Shown piece after piece: positions 1 to 6,682 of a stretch of DNA of 14,115 nucleotides. The stretch's first letter is position 1. Each line of letters opens with the position of its first letter. Position numbers and translations under genes: made by a program. The stretch lies in the NCBI GenBank assembly GCA_944363805.1, contig CALVVH010000036.1, forward strand, positions 1-14,115. The letters are read 5' to 3'. This DNA comes from an uncultured Bacilli bacterium (GTDB taxonomy: Bacteria > Bacillota_I > Bacilli_A > RF39 > UBA660). The notes under the pieces are model-generated. The model had not been told where the DNA came from, did no database searches, and worked only from the letters and a program-made list of their open reading frames with translations.

Positions 1-77
1 TGAACTCTATTTAACTCCTCTGAACTCTATTTAACTCCTCTGAACTCTATTTAACTCCTCTGAACTCTATTTAACTC
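1..77. repeat. 20-bp tandem repeat with 10-bp sub-period
   Basis: Three exact head-to-tail copies of a 20-bp unit (1-20, 21-40, 41-60) are followed by a fourth copy exact for its first 17 bases (61-77). Each unit is two related 10-mers, so the word T(G/T)AACTC recurs at 1, 11, 21, 31, 41, 51, 61 and 71, exactly every 10 bp. The array runs off the left edge, so the true copy number is unknown. All frames on the plus strand meet stops, so it is not coding. Function is unknown: it may be a simple minisatellite or phased protein-binding sites. Confidence 0.9.
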
Positions 78-114
78 AGCCACCATTAAAATTTATTTAT
101 TTTTAATGGTGGCT
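78..114. terminator. Strong 14-bp hairpin, probable terminator
   Basis: Perfect inverted repeat with arms 78-91 and 101-114 and a 9-base AT loop; the outer part of the stem is GC-rich (GCCACC/GGTGGC). On the plus strand it is followed by TTTTATA, so it looks best as a terminator for a plus-strand gene left of the window. It also lies 24 bases past the stop of the minus-strand regulator, where no good T-run follows. It begins exactly where the fourth tandem repeat copy breaks off. Confidence 0.65.
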
Positions 115-137
115 TTTATAAAATAAAATTTTATAAA
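115..137. repeat. AT-only inverted repeat
   Basis: Perfect 10-bp arms (115-124 and 128-137) built only of A and T around a 3-base AAA loop. It fills the gap between the hairpin at 78-114 and the stop codon of the regulator gene at 138-140. It may help to end minus-strand transcription, but its low stability makes that uncertain. Confidence 0.6.
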
Positions 138-1598
138 CTATTTCATAATATAATTACCATACGTATCCCTTTTATCAGTTCCGGTCCAAACTATTAATTC
201 TTTTTCCATTAATTTATTTAAAACTTTAACAGCAGTAGGTTTACTTCTTTCAATCATCTTTGCCACTTCCATTGATGTAATGCTTCCATTTTCATATATG
301 GTTTGTAATACTTTCTTTTCTTGGTAACTCAAATCATTCCATACTGCATTTATTTTTTCTTTCTTTTCTAAAGTTTCTCTTTTTCTTTTACTTCTCGCTT
401 CTATATTATTATCCAAAACTAATAATACAGAACTATTATTGGGTGTAGAATAAATTGGTTCTTTTAAGAAAAACTCTTTCATTTCTCTACACATTCTTTT
501 TATACCTTCATTTAGTTCTCTAACTATACCCAATTCTGCTAATACTCGAGATATCTGTGGATTTCTAGAATATCTTTCATACTTCATATTATCTAGAGTT
601 ACTACCCCACCAAGTCTCCCCGGACTTTTTATCTCCATTCTATCATCATAAAGCTTGATGGTTATATGGTCTCCATAATTAGAATAATCACGATGAATAA
701 TAGCATTAACCATACCTTCATACCAAGCAAACTCCGGATATTCAGGGATAGTTTTGAAAAAGCCATCGGGATGCAAATAAGTAAATTCTCTTAATTGAGA
801 TTTTATAAAATCACTTGCTTCATTAATTATCCTATATAAACACCTATCAAAAGTTTTATCTTTTACTATATTCATGTCTGTTCCAACTTGAAATTCTGTT
901 CCTTCAAATTTTAAAACTCTAACTCTTGCTTGTGGAAAATATATAGTTGGGTTTTTACCAAACAAAAGCATACCTGCATTAGTTAAAGAATACTTACCAT
1001 TATAATTAACTAAAAATCCTCTGGCCTTTAAAACTTGTTCATTGGATAAATTTGTAGCGTGAATTTTTTCTTTATATATTTCCATTACTTCTTTATCAAC
1101 ATCATCAATACTTGTACTTGGAAGCACTATTGTTTCAAAGTTTCTTTCATGTCTTTCATATTCTAAACTTCTAATTTGATCATGAGTAAGTTTAATAGTA
1201 GAATCTCCTTGCCTTAAATAAACTTCATCTTTATTATTATGTACTACAAAGTCATTTGCTGGTGAAACGTGAAATAATATTAAATGATCTTCTTCACCAT
1301 TGGTATTTTTTATGTTAATAATCTCTATTTTATAAACCGGCGATGGTTTCAAAAAATTATTAACTACTTTTTGAATATTGTTTAGTTTTGTATCTCCTAC
1401 TTCACTAAATCCTTCGATTTTACCATCATCGGTTATACCAACTACAATTGTTCCTCCATTAGCGTTAGCCATTGCTGCAATCTCATTTGCTAAATCATTA
1501 TTGCTAATTCTAGCACTTTTTCTTTCAAAATAAAGATTCTCAACATTATTAGTTAAGTATTCCATTGTAAGAAGTGTATTAAATTTTGATATATTCAT
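138..1598 (-). CDS. AlbA_2/Schlafen-type ATP-binding transcriptional regulator
   Basis: A 486-residue soluble protein with the architecture of the COG2865-type predicted transcriptional regulators. Residues about 20-137 form an AlbA_2 (Schlafen-like, formerly AAA_4) domain, with E25-KSA, the AMANANGG run and GITDDG. Residues about 290-385 resemble a GHKL-like HATPase_c_4 domain: an N-box-like EGMVNAIIHRDY (E294, N298, H302, D304) and a DDRMEIKSPG glycine segment. Residues about 423-486 form a winged helix-turn-helix (ITSMEVAKMIERSKPTAVKVLNKL). Together these suggest nucleotide-responsive DNA binding; the target is unknown. The ATG at 1598 follows a G-run (GGGGGG) only 3 bases upstream; Met12 is a possible later start but has no Shine-Dalgarno. 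It has its own promoter (1623-1651), separate from the Fic gene. Family assignment is firm; a role in stress or phage response is only a guess. Confidence 0.85.
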   Translation of the reverse strand: MNISKFNTLLTMEYLTNNVENLYFERKSARISNNDLANEIAAMANANGGTIVVGITDDGKIEGFSEVGDTKLNNIQKVVNNFLKPSPVYKIEIINIKNTNGEEDHLILFHVSPANDFVVHNNKDEVYLRQGDSTIKLTHDQIRSLEYERHERNFETIVLPSTSIDDVDKEVMEIYKEKIHATNLSNEQVLKARGFLVNYNGKYSLTNAGMLLFGKNPTIYFPQARVRVLKFEGTEFQVGTDMNIVKDKTFDRCLYRIINEASDFIKSQLREFTYLHPDGFFKTIPEYPEFAWYEGMVNAIIHRDYSNYGDHITIKLYDDRMEIKSPGRLGGVVTLDNMKYERYSRNPQISRVLAELGIVRELNEGIKRMCREMKEFFLKEPIYSTPNNSSVLLVLDNNIEARSKRKRETLEKKEKINAVWNDLSYQEKKVLQTIYENGSITSMEVAKMIERSKPTAVKVLNKLMEKELIVWTGTDKRDTYGNYIMK

Positions 1599-1622
1599 AA
1601 GCCCCCCATATTTACTGATTTA

Positions 1623-1651
1623 ACTATATCAAATTATCTATATTTAATCAA
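1623..1651 (-). promoter_or_regulatory. Sigma-A-type promoter of the AlbA_2 regulator
   Basis: On the minus strand TTGATT (1646-1651) and TATAGT (1623-1628) are separated by exactly 17 bp. Transcription would start near 1616, giving a leader of about 18 bases before the ATG at 1598. It lies between the Fic terminator and this gene, so the regulator is its own unit. Confidence 0.7.
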
Positions 1652-1683
1652 CACATTATTTTACTTTTGGAAAACTTTTGTCT

Positions 1684-1707
1684 AAAAAAAATAGTCTTGC
1701 GACTATT
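1684..1707 (-). terminator. Rho-independent terminator of the Fic gene
   Basis: On the minus strand a 7-bp stem AATAGTC/GACTATT closes a GCAA tetraloop (GNRA type) and runs straight into a T-run of eight, counting the last stem bases. The TAG stop codon of the Fic gene (1703-1705) lies inside the 5' arm, so coding sequence and terminator overlap. Confidence 0.85.
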
Positions 1708-2449
1708 CATTAATTTCAAAATCTAATAATTGATTAGCAATATCTTCATACATGTCTTGGGAATGCATTATGGTATCAATCAAATACTTATTATCTCTAT
1801 TATATTCTTTTAATCCTCTGAGATAATATTCTTTATCTTGATCTAAAATTATAAATGGCATAATATTGTTTTTTAAACATTCTTTAAACATAATTATTCT
1901 GCCAACTCTACCGTTGCCATCGCCGAAGGGATGAATACGTTCAAATATAACATGAAACCAAATTATATCTTTAAGTGATACTTTATTTAAAGAATTATAA
2001 TCTTTTAATAGTTTATCTAATTCTTTTTCTACATCCTCTGGTGGGGTTGTTTTAATTATATTAACTGTTCCAATTATATTAGGTACTACTTTAAATCCTC
2101 CGACATTATATCTAGGATTATCTTCATCGGACGTTCCTCGTTTTAATAATACATTCATTGCAATTATCATTTCTTTAGAAAGTGGTTTATCTACATTATC
2201 TAACATATAATCAAATAATTTAAAATGATTTTTGGATTCAATTAAATCATCTAATTTGATTAAATTATCGTCTTTAGGTATAAATGAAGATGTATCAAAA
2301 ATGGCTTCAGTTTGTTCTTCAGTTAACTTGCTTCCTTCAATTTTATTAGAATTATAAGAAAAAGCAACTTGAGAAAAATGATATATATTTCCTTTAAATT
2401 TGCTTCTTTTCTGTTCTATTAATTCTTTTTTTATTTTTGCAACATCCAT
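1703..2449 (-). CDS. Fic/DOC family protein (probable AMP transferase)
   Basis: A 248-residue Fic-domain protein expected to transfer AMP from ATP to a target-protein hydroxyl. The full active-site motif HPFGDGNGRVGR is present at residues 173-184: catalytic H173, metal-binding D177, anion-hole G178-N179-G180, R184. An N-terminal inhibitory helix motif SNKIEG (S34, E38, G39) matches the (S/T)xxxE(G/N) consensus of class II Fic proteins, so the enzyme is probably self-inhibited and no separate antitoxin is needed. The start is ATG at 2449, 5 bases after GGAGGT (2454-2459). A TTG four codons upstream lies over this ribosome site and is unlikely to be used. It starts 35 bases after the ATPase gene, with an extended -10 box between, so both co-transcription and an own promoter are possible. 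The target is unknown; de-AMPylation is an alternative activity for this family. Confidence 0.92.
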   Translation of the reverse strand: MDVAKIKKELIEQKRSKFKGNIYHFSQVAFSYNSNKIEGSKLTEEQTEAIFDTSSFIPKDDNLIKLDDLIESKNHFKLFDYMLDNVDKPLSKEMIIAMNVLLKRGTSDEDNPRYNVGGFKVVPNIIGTVNIIKTTPPEDVEKELDKLLKDYNSLNKVSLKDIIWFHVIFERIHPFGDGNGRVGRIIMFKECLKNNIMPFIILDQDKEYYLRGLKEYNRDNKYLIDTIMHSQDMYEDIANQLLDFEINE

Positions 2450-2453
2450 TTTG

Positions 2454-2459
2454 ACCTCC
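2454..2459 (-). promoter_or_regulatory. Ribosome binding site deciding the Fic start
   Basis: GGAGGT on the minus strand, 5 bases before ATG 2449-2447. It overlaps the first codons of the longer TTG-started reading frame, which therefore has to be rejected. Confidence 0.85.
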
Positions 2460-2471
2460 AAAATTTATTAT

Positions 2472-2482
2472 ATTATATCACA
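2472..2482 (-). promoter_or_regulatory. Extended -10 promoter of the Fic gene
   Basis: The minus strand reads TGTGATATAAT, an exact match to the TRTGN-TATAAT extended -10 element, in the short gap between the ATPase stop and the Fic ribosome site. No good -35 is seen at 17 bp. It would allow Fic expression independent of the ATPase gene. Confidence 0.5.
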
Positions 2483-2484
2483 CT

Positions 2485-5103
2485 TTATTCATCTTTAAAT
2501 AAACGTAATAAAGGTTTAACTAATTCTAGGAATATAAATGATGCTAGGTTTACTAACATTACAAAGGCAAATTGCGACATAGTAATTATTTCTAAACCAA
2601 ATAGTTTTCCAGCAGGTGTAAAGAAAACTATAAGTTGGATAATAAATAATATTAAGATACCAATATTTAAATGTTTATTAGAAAATATTCCTTTTTCAAA
2701 TATTTGGTCTTTTAAACTACGGCAGTTATACGCAAAAACAAATTCATTGATAACTATACTAAATAATGCTAGAGTTTGAGCAATATTTTCTCCACTATCT
2801 CTAAATAAGAAATAAACCATGATACTAATACCAGCTTCAAGGATTACGGAAAATATTAGAAAAGCCATGAAAAATGGTGTAAATATTTTACGATTTAAAC
2901 CATTTGGTTTTTTCTTCATATTGTTTTTAGAAGCACTTTCAAAAGCTAAACAAATGGATGGCAATGTATCAGCAACCAAATCAATGTATAAAACATGGAT
3001 AGCTGTAATTATATTACTTCCCATAAACATACCAAGTAAAATAATAACTATTTCAGTAAAGTTACTAGATAGATTATATAAAACATTGGTTATAACATTA
3101 TCATAGATTCTTCTTCCTTCAGATACAGCAGTAGTTATAGTATTATAGGAATCATCTAAAAGAATGATATCAGCAACATTTTTGGTTACATCGGTACCAC
3201 TTTTACCCATGCCCACTCCGACATTAGCAAGTTTCATTGCTGGAGCATCATTGACACCGTCCCCAGTCATAGCAACAACTTTACCCATCTTTTGTAAGGC
3301 TTTAACTATTTGAACTTTATTTTCTGGGCTAACGCGAGCAAATACCGAATATTTATTAACATATTCCATTACTTCTTTAGTTTTTAAATTATTTAAATCA
3401 CTTGCATTTATTCCTTCATCATCAGAATTACAAATTCCTACTTCTTTACCGATGGCTAAAGCAGTTGCCAAATTATCTCCGGTAAGCATTATTGGTCTAA
3501 TGTGAGCTTCACGACAAGTTTGGATAGCACTTGCTACATTTTTACGAGCTGGATCTTTTAAACCAATCATACCTACTAAAATAAGATTTTTTTCTTCTTT
3601 AAAATAATCATCTTCTTTGGTTATTTTTTTATCGATTTCTTTAAAAGCAAAGGCTAGTACCTTTAATGCTTCTTCGGAAAATGTTTGTTCCATTTTCAAA
3701 TATTCATCTTTGTATTTTTTAGTTAACTTTTCTAATTTACCATCGATTAAAATATGACTTGAATTAGAAAGTATGGATTCTAACCCACCTTTAGTATAGA
3801 TGATTTCTTTTTTACCAGATGGATAAATTGTACTCATCATCTTACGATCAGAGTCAAATGGTAGTTCTAATTTTCTTAAGTTTTCTTTTAGATGCTTTTC
3901 AATATTTATTTTTTGTTTAGTTAAAAAGGTACTTAAAGCCACTTCAACAGAATCTCCCGTATATGAACCATTATTTTCTTTGGTGGCATTATTACAATAC
4001 ATCATGACATCGATAAGTTCAGGATATTTTTTGATGTCTTTTAAATTTATGACTGATTCGTTAGTAAATATTTTTATTACTTCCATTTTGTTGGTTGTAA
4101 GAGTTCCGGTTTTATCGGTACATATTACTTCAGTTGCTCCAAGTGTTTCAATTGCTGCCATATTACGGACAATCGATTTTTTCTTAGCCATCTCACTAAC
4201 TCCGATGGAAAGGGTTGCAGTTATGGCAATTGGTAAACATTCAGGAACACTAGCAACAATCATTGAAATACAAAGCATTACAACATTTAAAACTGTATAA
4301 TCCATGATAACGCCATAACATAATACAAAGGCAACTAAGAATGCTGCAATACCTGAGATAAATGTCGAAATCTTTTTTACTTTTACTTGAAGTGGTGTTA
4401 TTGGTTCTTCTGATACATCAATAGTTGCAGCTATTTTACCAATTTCGGTATCCATGCCAGTTTCGACAACTATTGCTTCTATTTTACCAGCAACAACTAC
4501 TGTACCAGAATAAACCATGTTAGAACGTTCTGATAATAAGGCTTTTTTATTTATTTGATTGTCATTTTTATCGACACTCATGCTTTCTCCGGTTAGTATT
4601 GCTTCATCACATTTAGCAAAATAACTTTCAACAATTCTAGCATCAGCAGGTACTTTATCTCCGGCTTCCAAAATAATGTAATCACCATCAACTAAATTTT
4701 CCGAATTTATTTCTTCTAGTTTGCCATCTCTTTTAACAGTGGTTTTAGATGATTGATAACTTTTCAATTTTTCAATTGCATCTTCGGCTTTAGATTCTTG
4801 TAAATAACCCATGAAACAATTTATTAGGGATGTTCCTAAGATTACAATTGGTTCAAGAAAATCACCATTTGTAAAAATAGCATAAAATAAGGACATTAGC
4901 CCTACTACTAAAAGAAGAATAATCATGACATTTTTAAATTGATCGATAAAAATACGCAATTTGCTTTTTTTGTTTTTTTCAATCAGGATATTTCTACCAT
5001 AAAGATTTAATCTTCTTTTAGCTTCTTGTTCGGTTAAACCATCTAGCATTGTTTTATATTCTTTTAATATTTCTTCTTTACTTTTTTGATAAGCATCGTT
5101 CAC
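2485..5103 (-). CDS. P2-type cation-transporting ATPase (calcium-pump-like)
   Basis: An 872-residue P-type ATPase moving cations across the membrane at the cost of ATP. Counting from the GTG start, motifs appear in the normal order: actuator TGES (171-174), M4 VPECLP (E288), phosphorylation motif CTDKTGTLT (D330), KGG in the nucleotide domain, TGDN (541-544), hinge GDGVNDAPA (614-622), M5 SSNFTE (N681, E684), M6 DLVAD (D708, D712), and four further C-terminal membrane segments. Length and N-terminal cation-ATPase domain fit SERCA/PMCA-like P2A/P2B pumps. However, M6 has Asp where SERCA has Asn796 and continues LPSICLAFE, as in Na+/K+-ATPases (P2C), so ion specificity is open. The GTG at 5103 follows GGGTGAT with 4 bases between; the in-frame TTG at 5142 has no ribosome site and would put a TATAAT box inside the coding region. 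Confidence 0.92.
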   Translation of the reverse strand: MNDAYQKSKEEILKEYKTMLDGLTEQEAKRRLNLYGRNILIEKNKKSKLRIFIDQFKNVMIILLLVVGLMSLFYAIFTNGDFLEPIVILGTSLINCFMGYLQESKAEDAIEKLKSYQSSKTTVKRDGKLEEINSENLVDGDYIILEAGDKVPADARIVESYFAKCDEAILTGESMSVDKNDNQINKKALLSERSNMVYSGTVVVAGKIEAIVVETGMDTEIGKIAATIDVSEEPITPLQVKVKKISTFISGIAAFLVAFVLCYGVIMDYTVLNVVMLCISMIVASVPECLPIAITATLSIGVSEMAKKKSIVRNMAAIETLGATEVICTDKTGTLTTNKMEVIKIFTNESVINLKDIKKYPELIDVMMYCNNATKENNGSYTGDSVEVALSTFLTKQKINIEKHLKENLRKLELPFDSDRKMMSTIYPSGKKEIIYTKGGLESILSNSSHILIDGKLEKLTKKYKDEYLKMEQTFSEEALKVLAFAFKEIDKKITKEDDYFKEEKNLILVGMIGLKDPARKNVASAIQTCREAHIRPIMLTGDNLATALAIGKEVGICNSDDEGINASDLNNLKTKEVMEYVNKYSVFARVSPENKVQIVKALQKMGKVVAMTGDGVNDAPAMKLANVGVGMGKSGTDVTKNVADIILLDDSYNTITTAVSEGRRIYDNVITNVLYNLSSNFTEIVIILLGMFMGSNIITAIHVLYIDLVADTLPSICLAFESASKNNMKKKPNGLNRKIFTPFFMAFLIFSVILEAGISIMVYFLFRDSGENIAQTLALFSIVINEFVFAYNCRSLKDQIFEKGIFSNKHLNIGILILFIIQLIVFFTPAGKLFGLEIITMSQFAFVMLVNLASFIFLELVKPLLRLFKDE

Positions 5104-5107
5104 TATT

Positions 5108-5114
5108 ATCACCC
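5108..5114 (-). promoter_or_regulatory. Ribosome binding site of the ATPase (GTG start)
   Basis: GGGTGAT on the minus strand, complementary to the 3' end of 16S rRNA, ends 4 bases before GTG at 5103-5101. It supports this start over the TTG at 5142. Confidence 0.65.
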
Positions 5115-5119
5115 TTATT

Positions 5120-5125
5120 ATTATA
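5120..5125 (-). promoter_or_regulatory. Possible -10 box of the ATPase gene
   Basis: Perfect TATAAT on the minus strand, 16 bases before the GTG start. No convincing -35 lies 16-18 bp upstream, only AT-rich sequence. The predicted start site falls almost on the ribosome site, so the real promoter could be elsewhere. Confidence 0.4.
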
Positions 5126-5144
5126 CAACAATTTTTGACCAATT

Positions 5145-5174
5145 AAAAAAATTTAAGACATTAATCTTAAATTT
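5145..5174 (-). terminator. Terminator of the dockerin/cohesin operon
   Basis: Perfect 10-bp inverted repeat (arms 5149-5158 and 5165-5174) with a 6-base loop, followed on the minus strand by a T-run. It starts 8 bases after the stop of the cohesin gene. The stem has only two G-C pairs, so it is weak but well placed. Confidence 0.65.
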
Positions 5175-5181
5175 TTACACA

Positions 5182-6669
5182 TTATTTTTTATTCTTCTTT
5201 TTCTTTTTGGATTTTTTCTTGTTATTGACATTATCATATATTTCTTCATCTAATTTAAAGTCTTCACTGATGACTTCTTCAATCTTATTTTCTTCTACTG
5301 GTTGTTCTGCTTTTTCTTCTTTACTCTCAGAAACGTTTTCAGGTTCATCTTTAAATTCGACTTTTTCTACTTTAATGTCTTTCTTCTTTTTCTTCTTGCC
5401 ACGACCTTTAGTAATTAATATAATAAACATGATTACTAAAATGACGCTAAAACCAATTATTATGTAAGAATAAAGTTTATTTTTTTCCAGTAATGAATTA
5501 ATCATTTCATCATCGTATTTTTGAATACTTTGATCAGTTTTATCATATTTGAAGAATCCTTCTTCACCAGTTTCAACATTAATTCCATAGATGATAGCAA
5601 ATCTTGAATCACTTGAAGTATAATAAGCCGGAACTTCAATATCATTAATTGTAACTGTTCCCAATTCATAACCATCTAAAGTATTATCTGTTTTTTTGGG
5701 ATAAATCGTAAGTTGATTAAACTTTAATTCGTTATAAGCTGTATAGGAATTATTATCAGCATCATATATATATAAAGCAATATTACCTGCACTATCTTTT
5801 AAACCAACTAAGGTAAAACCAGTAAGTTCACTAGTGTAAGCCGGAATATCAAAATCACCTATTTTTACTGTTGTTTCAGTGTAAGCATTGACTGCTGGTA
5901 AAAACTCTTTTATTTTAACAACTGTATAATTATCACCGTCGATAGTAACATTTATTGGATTCGAATCGGTTACATCAACCGTAATTGTGTATGTTTTTTC
6001 ACTACCATTTTCTGCTCTTACAACAATTGGGAAAGTATTAGTTCCTTGAGTAACTTCGAAAGTACCTGTTCCGGATACGGTTGCTGCTGAATCATTTTCA
6101 GTAGCATTTATCGTAACTTCTTTAGTGTCTTCAGGTACAGTTACCGTATATTCTGTAACGTCTTTAGAAAACTCTGGAGATAATTCAAAACCTTCAACAG
6201 ATAAACTTTTTAAATTATTATCTTTAGAATAACTTGCTTCTAGTTCTTCTTGGGTTATTATCTTGACTGTTTTACCTGTAGATGTTATAGACATTTTTTC
6301 TTCGTTAACTGCATAAACATCATATGTTCCAACTTTTAAAGTTGTCGCCCCTGTTTTCTTAGCTTTAAATGTAAATGTATACTTTTTTGAACTCACTCCC
6401 GTAGTTGATTGCATTACACTTGCCATTCTAGTGCCACCAGAATCACTAGTAGAACTTAATAATTCCAAGTAGTTTTTATCATAATCTAGATTCATTTCCC
6501 AACTACCAATTTTTGTAGAACTAGATAATGTTACAGTAAGTGTAATTTTATTTCCTACAACAACTTGAGAAGACCCAGTTATTTTAATTGTTCCACTAGC
6601 TGCATTAACACTTAATGGTAATAAAATTAATGTTATTAATGATAAAATTATAAAATTTAACTTTTTCAA
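5182..6669 (-). CDS. Membrane-anchored cohesin and cadherin-like domain protein
   Basis: A 495-residue surface protein, probably a docking protein. In order: signal peptide 1-23 (ends VNA); a cohesin-like beta-sandwich at about 25-138 (IKITGSSQVVVGNKITLTV, then WEMNLDYDKNYLEL, with ATTLKVG near its end); a cadherin-like beta-sandwich domain at about 146-234 (LKSLSVEGFELSPEFSKDVTEYTVTVP and NGSEKTYTITV are typical of PF12733); a region holding two related 50-residue units (266-315, 337-387; TVxIxDxxxPAY, YDxxxxSxxxY); one membrane helix at about 399-420; and a 75-residue cytoplasmic tail with polylysine blocks around an acidic middle. The start is TTG at 6669, 5 bases after AGGAGG; no other in-frame start is as well placed. 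It follows the dockerin gene by 13 bases in one operon, which suggests its cohesin receives that dockerin. The cohesin assignment is by fold pattern and moderately sure. Confidence 0.8.
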   Translation of the reverse strand: MKKLNFIILSLITLILLPLSVNAASGTIKITGSSQVVVGNKITLTVTLSSSTKIGSWEMNLDYDKNYLELLSSTSDSGGTRMASVMQSTTGVSSKKYTFTFKAKKTGATTLKVGTYDVYAVNEEKMSITSTGKTVKIITQEELEASYSKDNNLKSLSVEGFELSPEFSKDVTEYTVTVPEDTKEVTINATENDSAATVSGTGTFEVTQGTNTFPIVVRAENGSEKTYTITVDVTDSNPINVTIDGDNYTVVKIKEFLPAVNAYTETTVKIGDFDIPAYTSELTGFTLVGLKDSAGNIALYIYDADNNSYTAYNELKFNQLTIYPKKTDNTLDGYELGTVTINDIEVPAYYTSSDSRFAIIYGINVETGEEGFFKYDKTDQSIQKYDDEMINSLLEKNKLYSYIIIGFSVILVIMFIILITKGRGKKKKKKDIKVEKVEFKDEPENVSESKEEKAEQPVEENKIEEVISEDFKLDEEIYDNVNNKKKSKKKKKNKK

Positions 6670-6670
6670 T

Positions 6671-6682
6671 TTATCCTCCTTT
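6671..6682 (-). promoter_or_regulatory. Strong ribosome site for a TTG start
   Basis: The 13-base gap between the operon genes carries AGGAGG on the minus strand, 5 bases before TTG 6669-6667. The near-perfect Shine-Dalgarno makes the rare TTG start credible. Confidence 0.8.

Noticed and set aside
1..77. CRISPR array
   Set aside because: The repeats are directly adjacent 20-bp units with no unique spacers.
1703..2461. Fic toxin-antitoxin pair
   Set aside because: No small antitoxin gene lies next to it, and the inhibitory motif is within the protein itself.
5104..5142. 13-codon N-terminal extension of the ATPase from TTG
   Set aside because: It has no Shine-Dalgarno, adds residues without family likeness and contains a TATAAT box; GTG 5103 is better placed.
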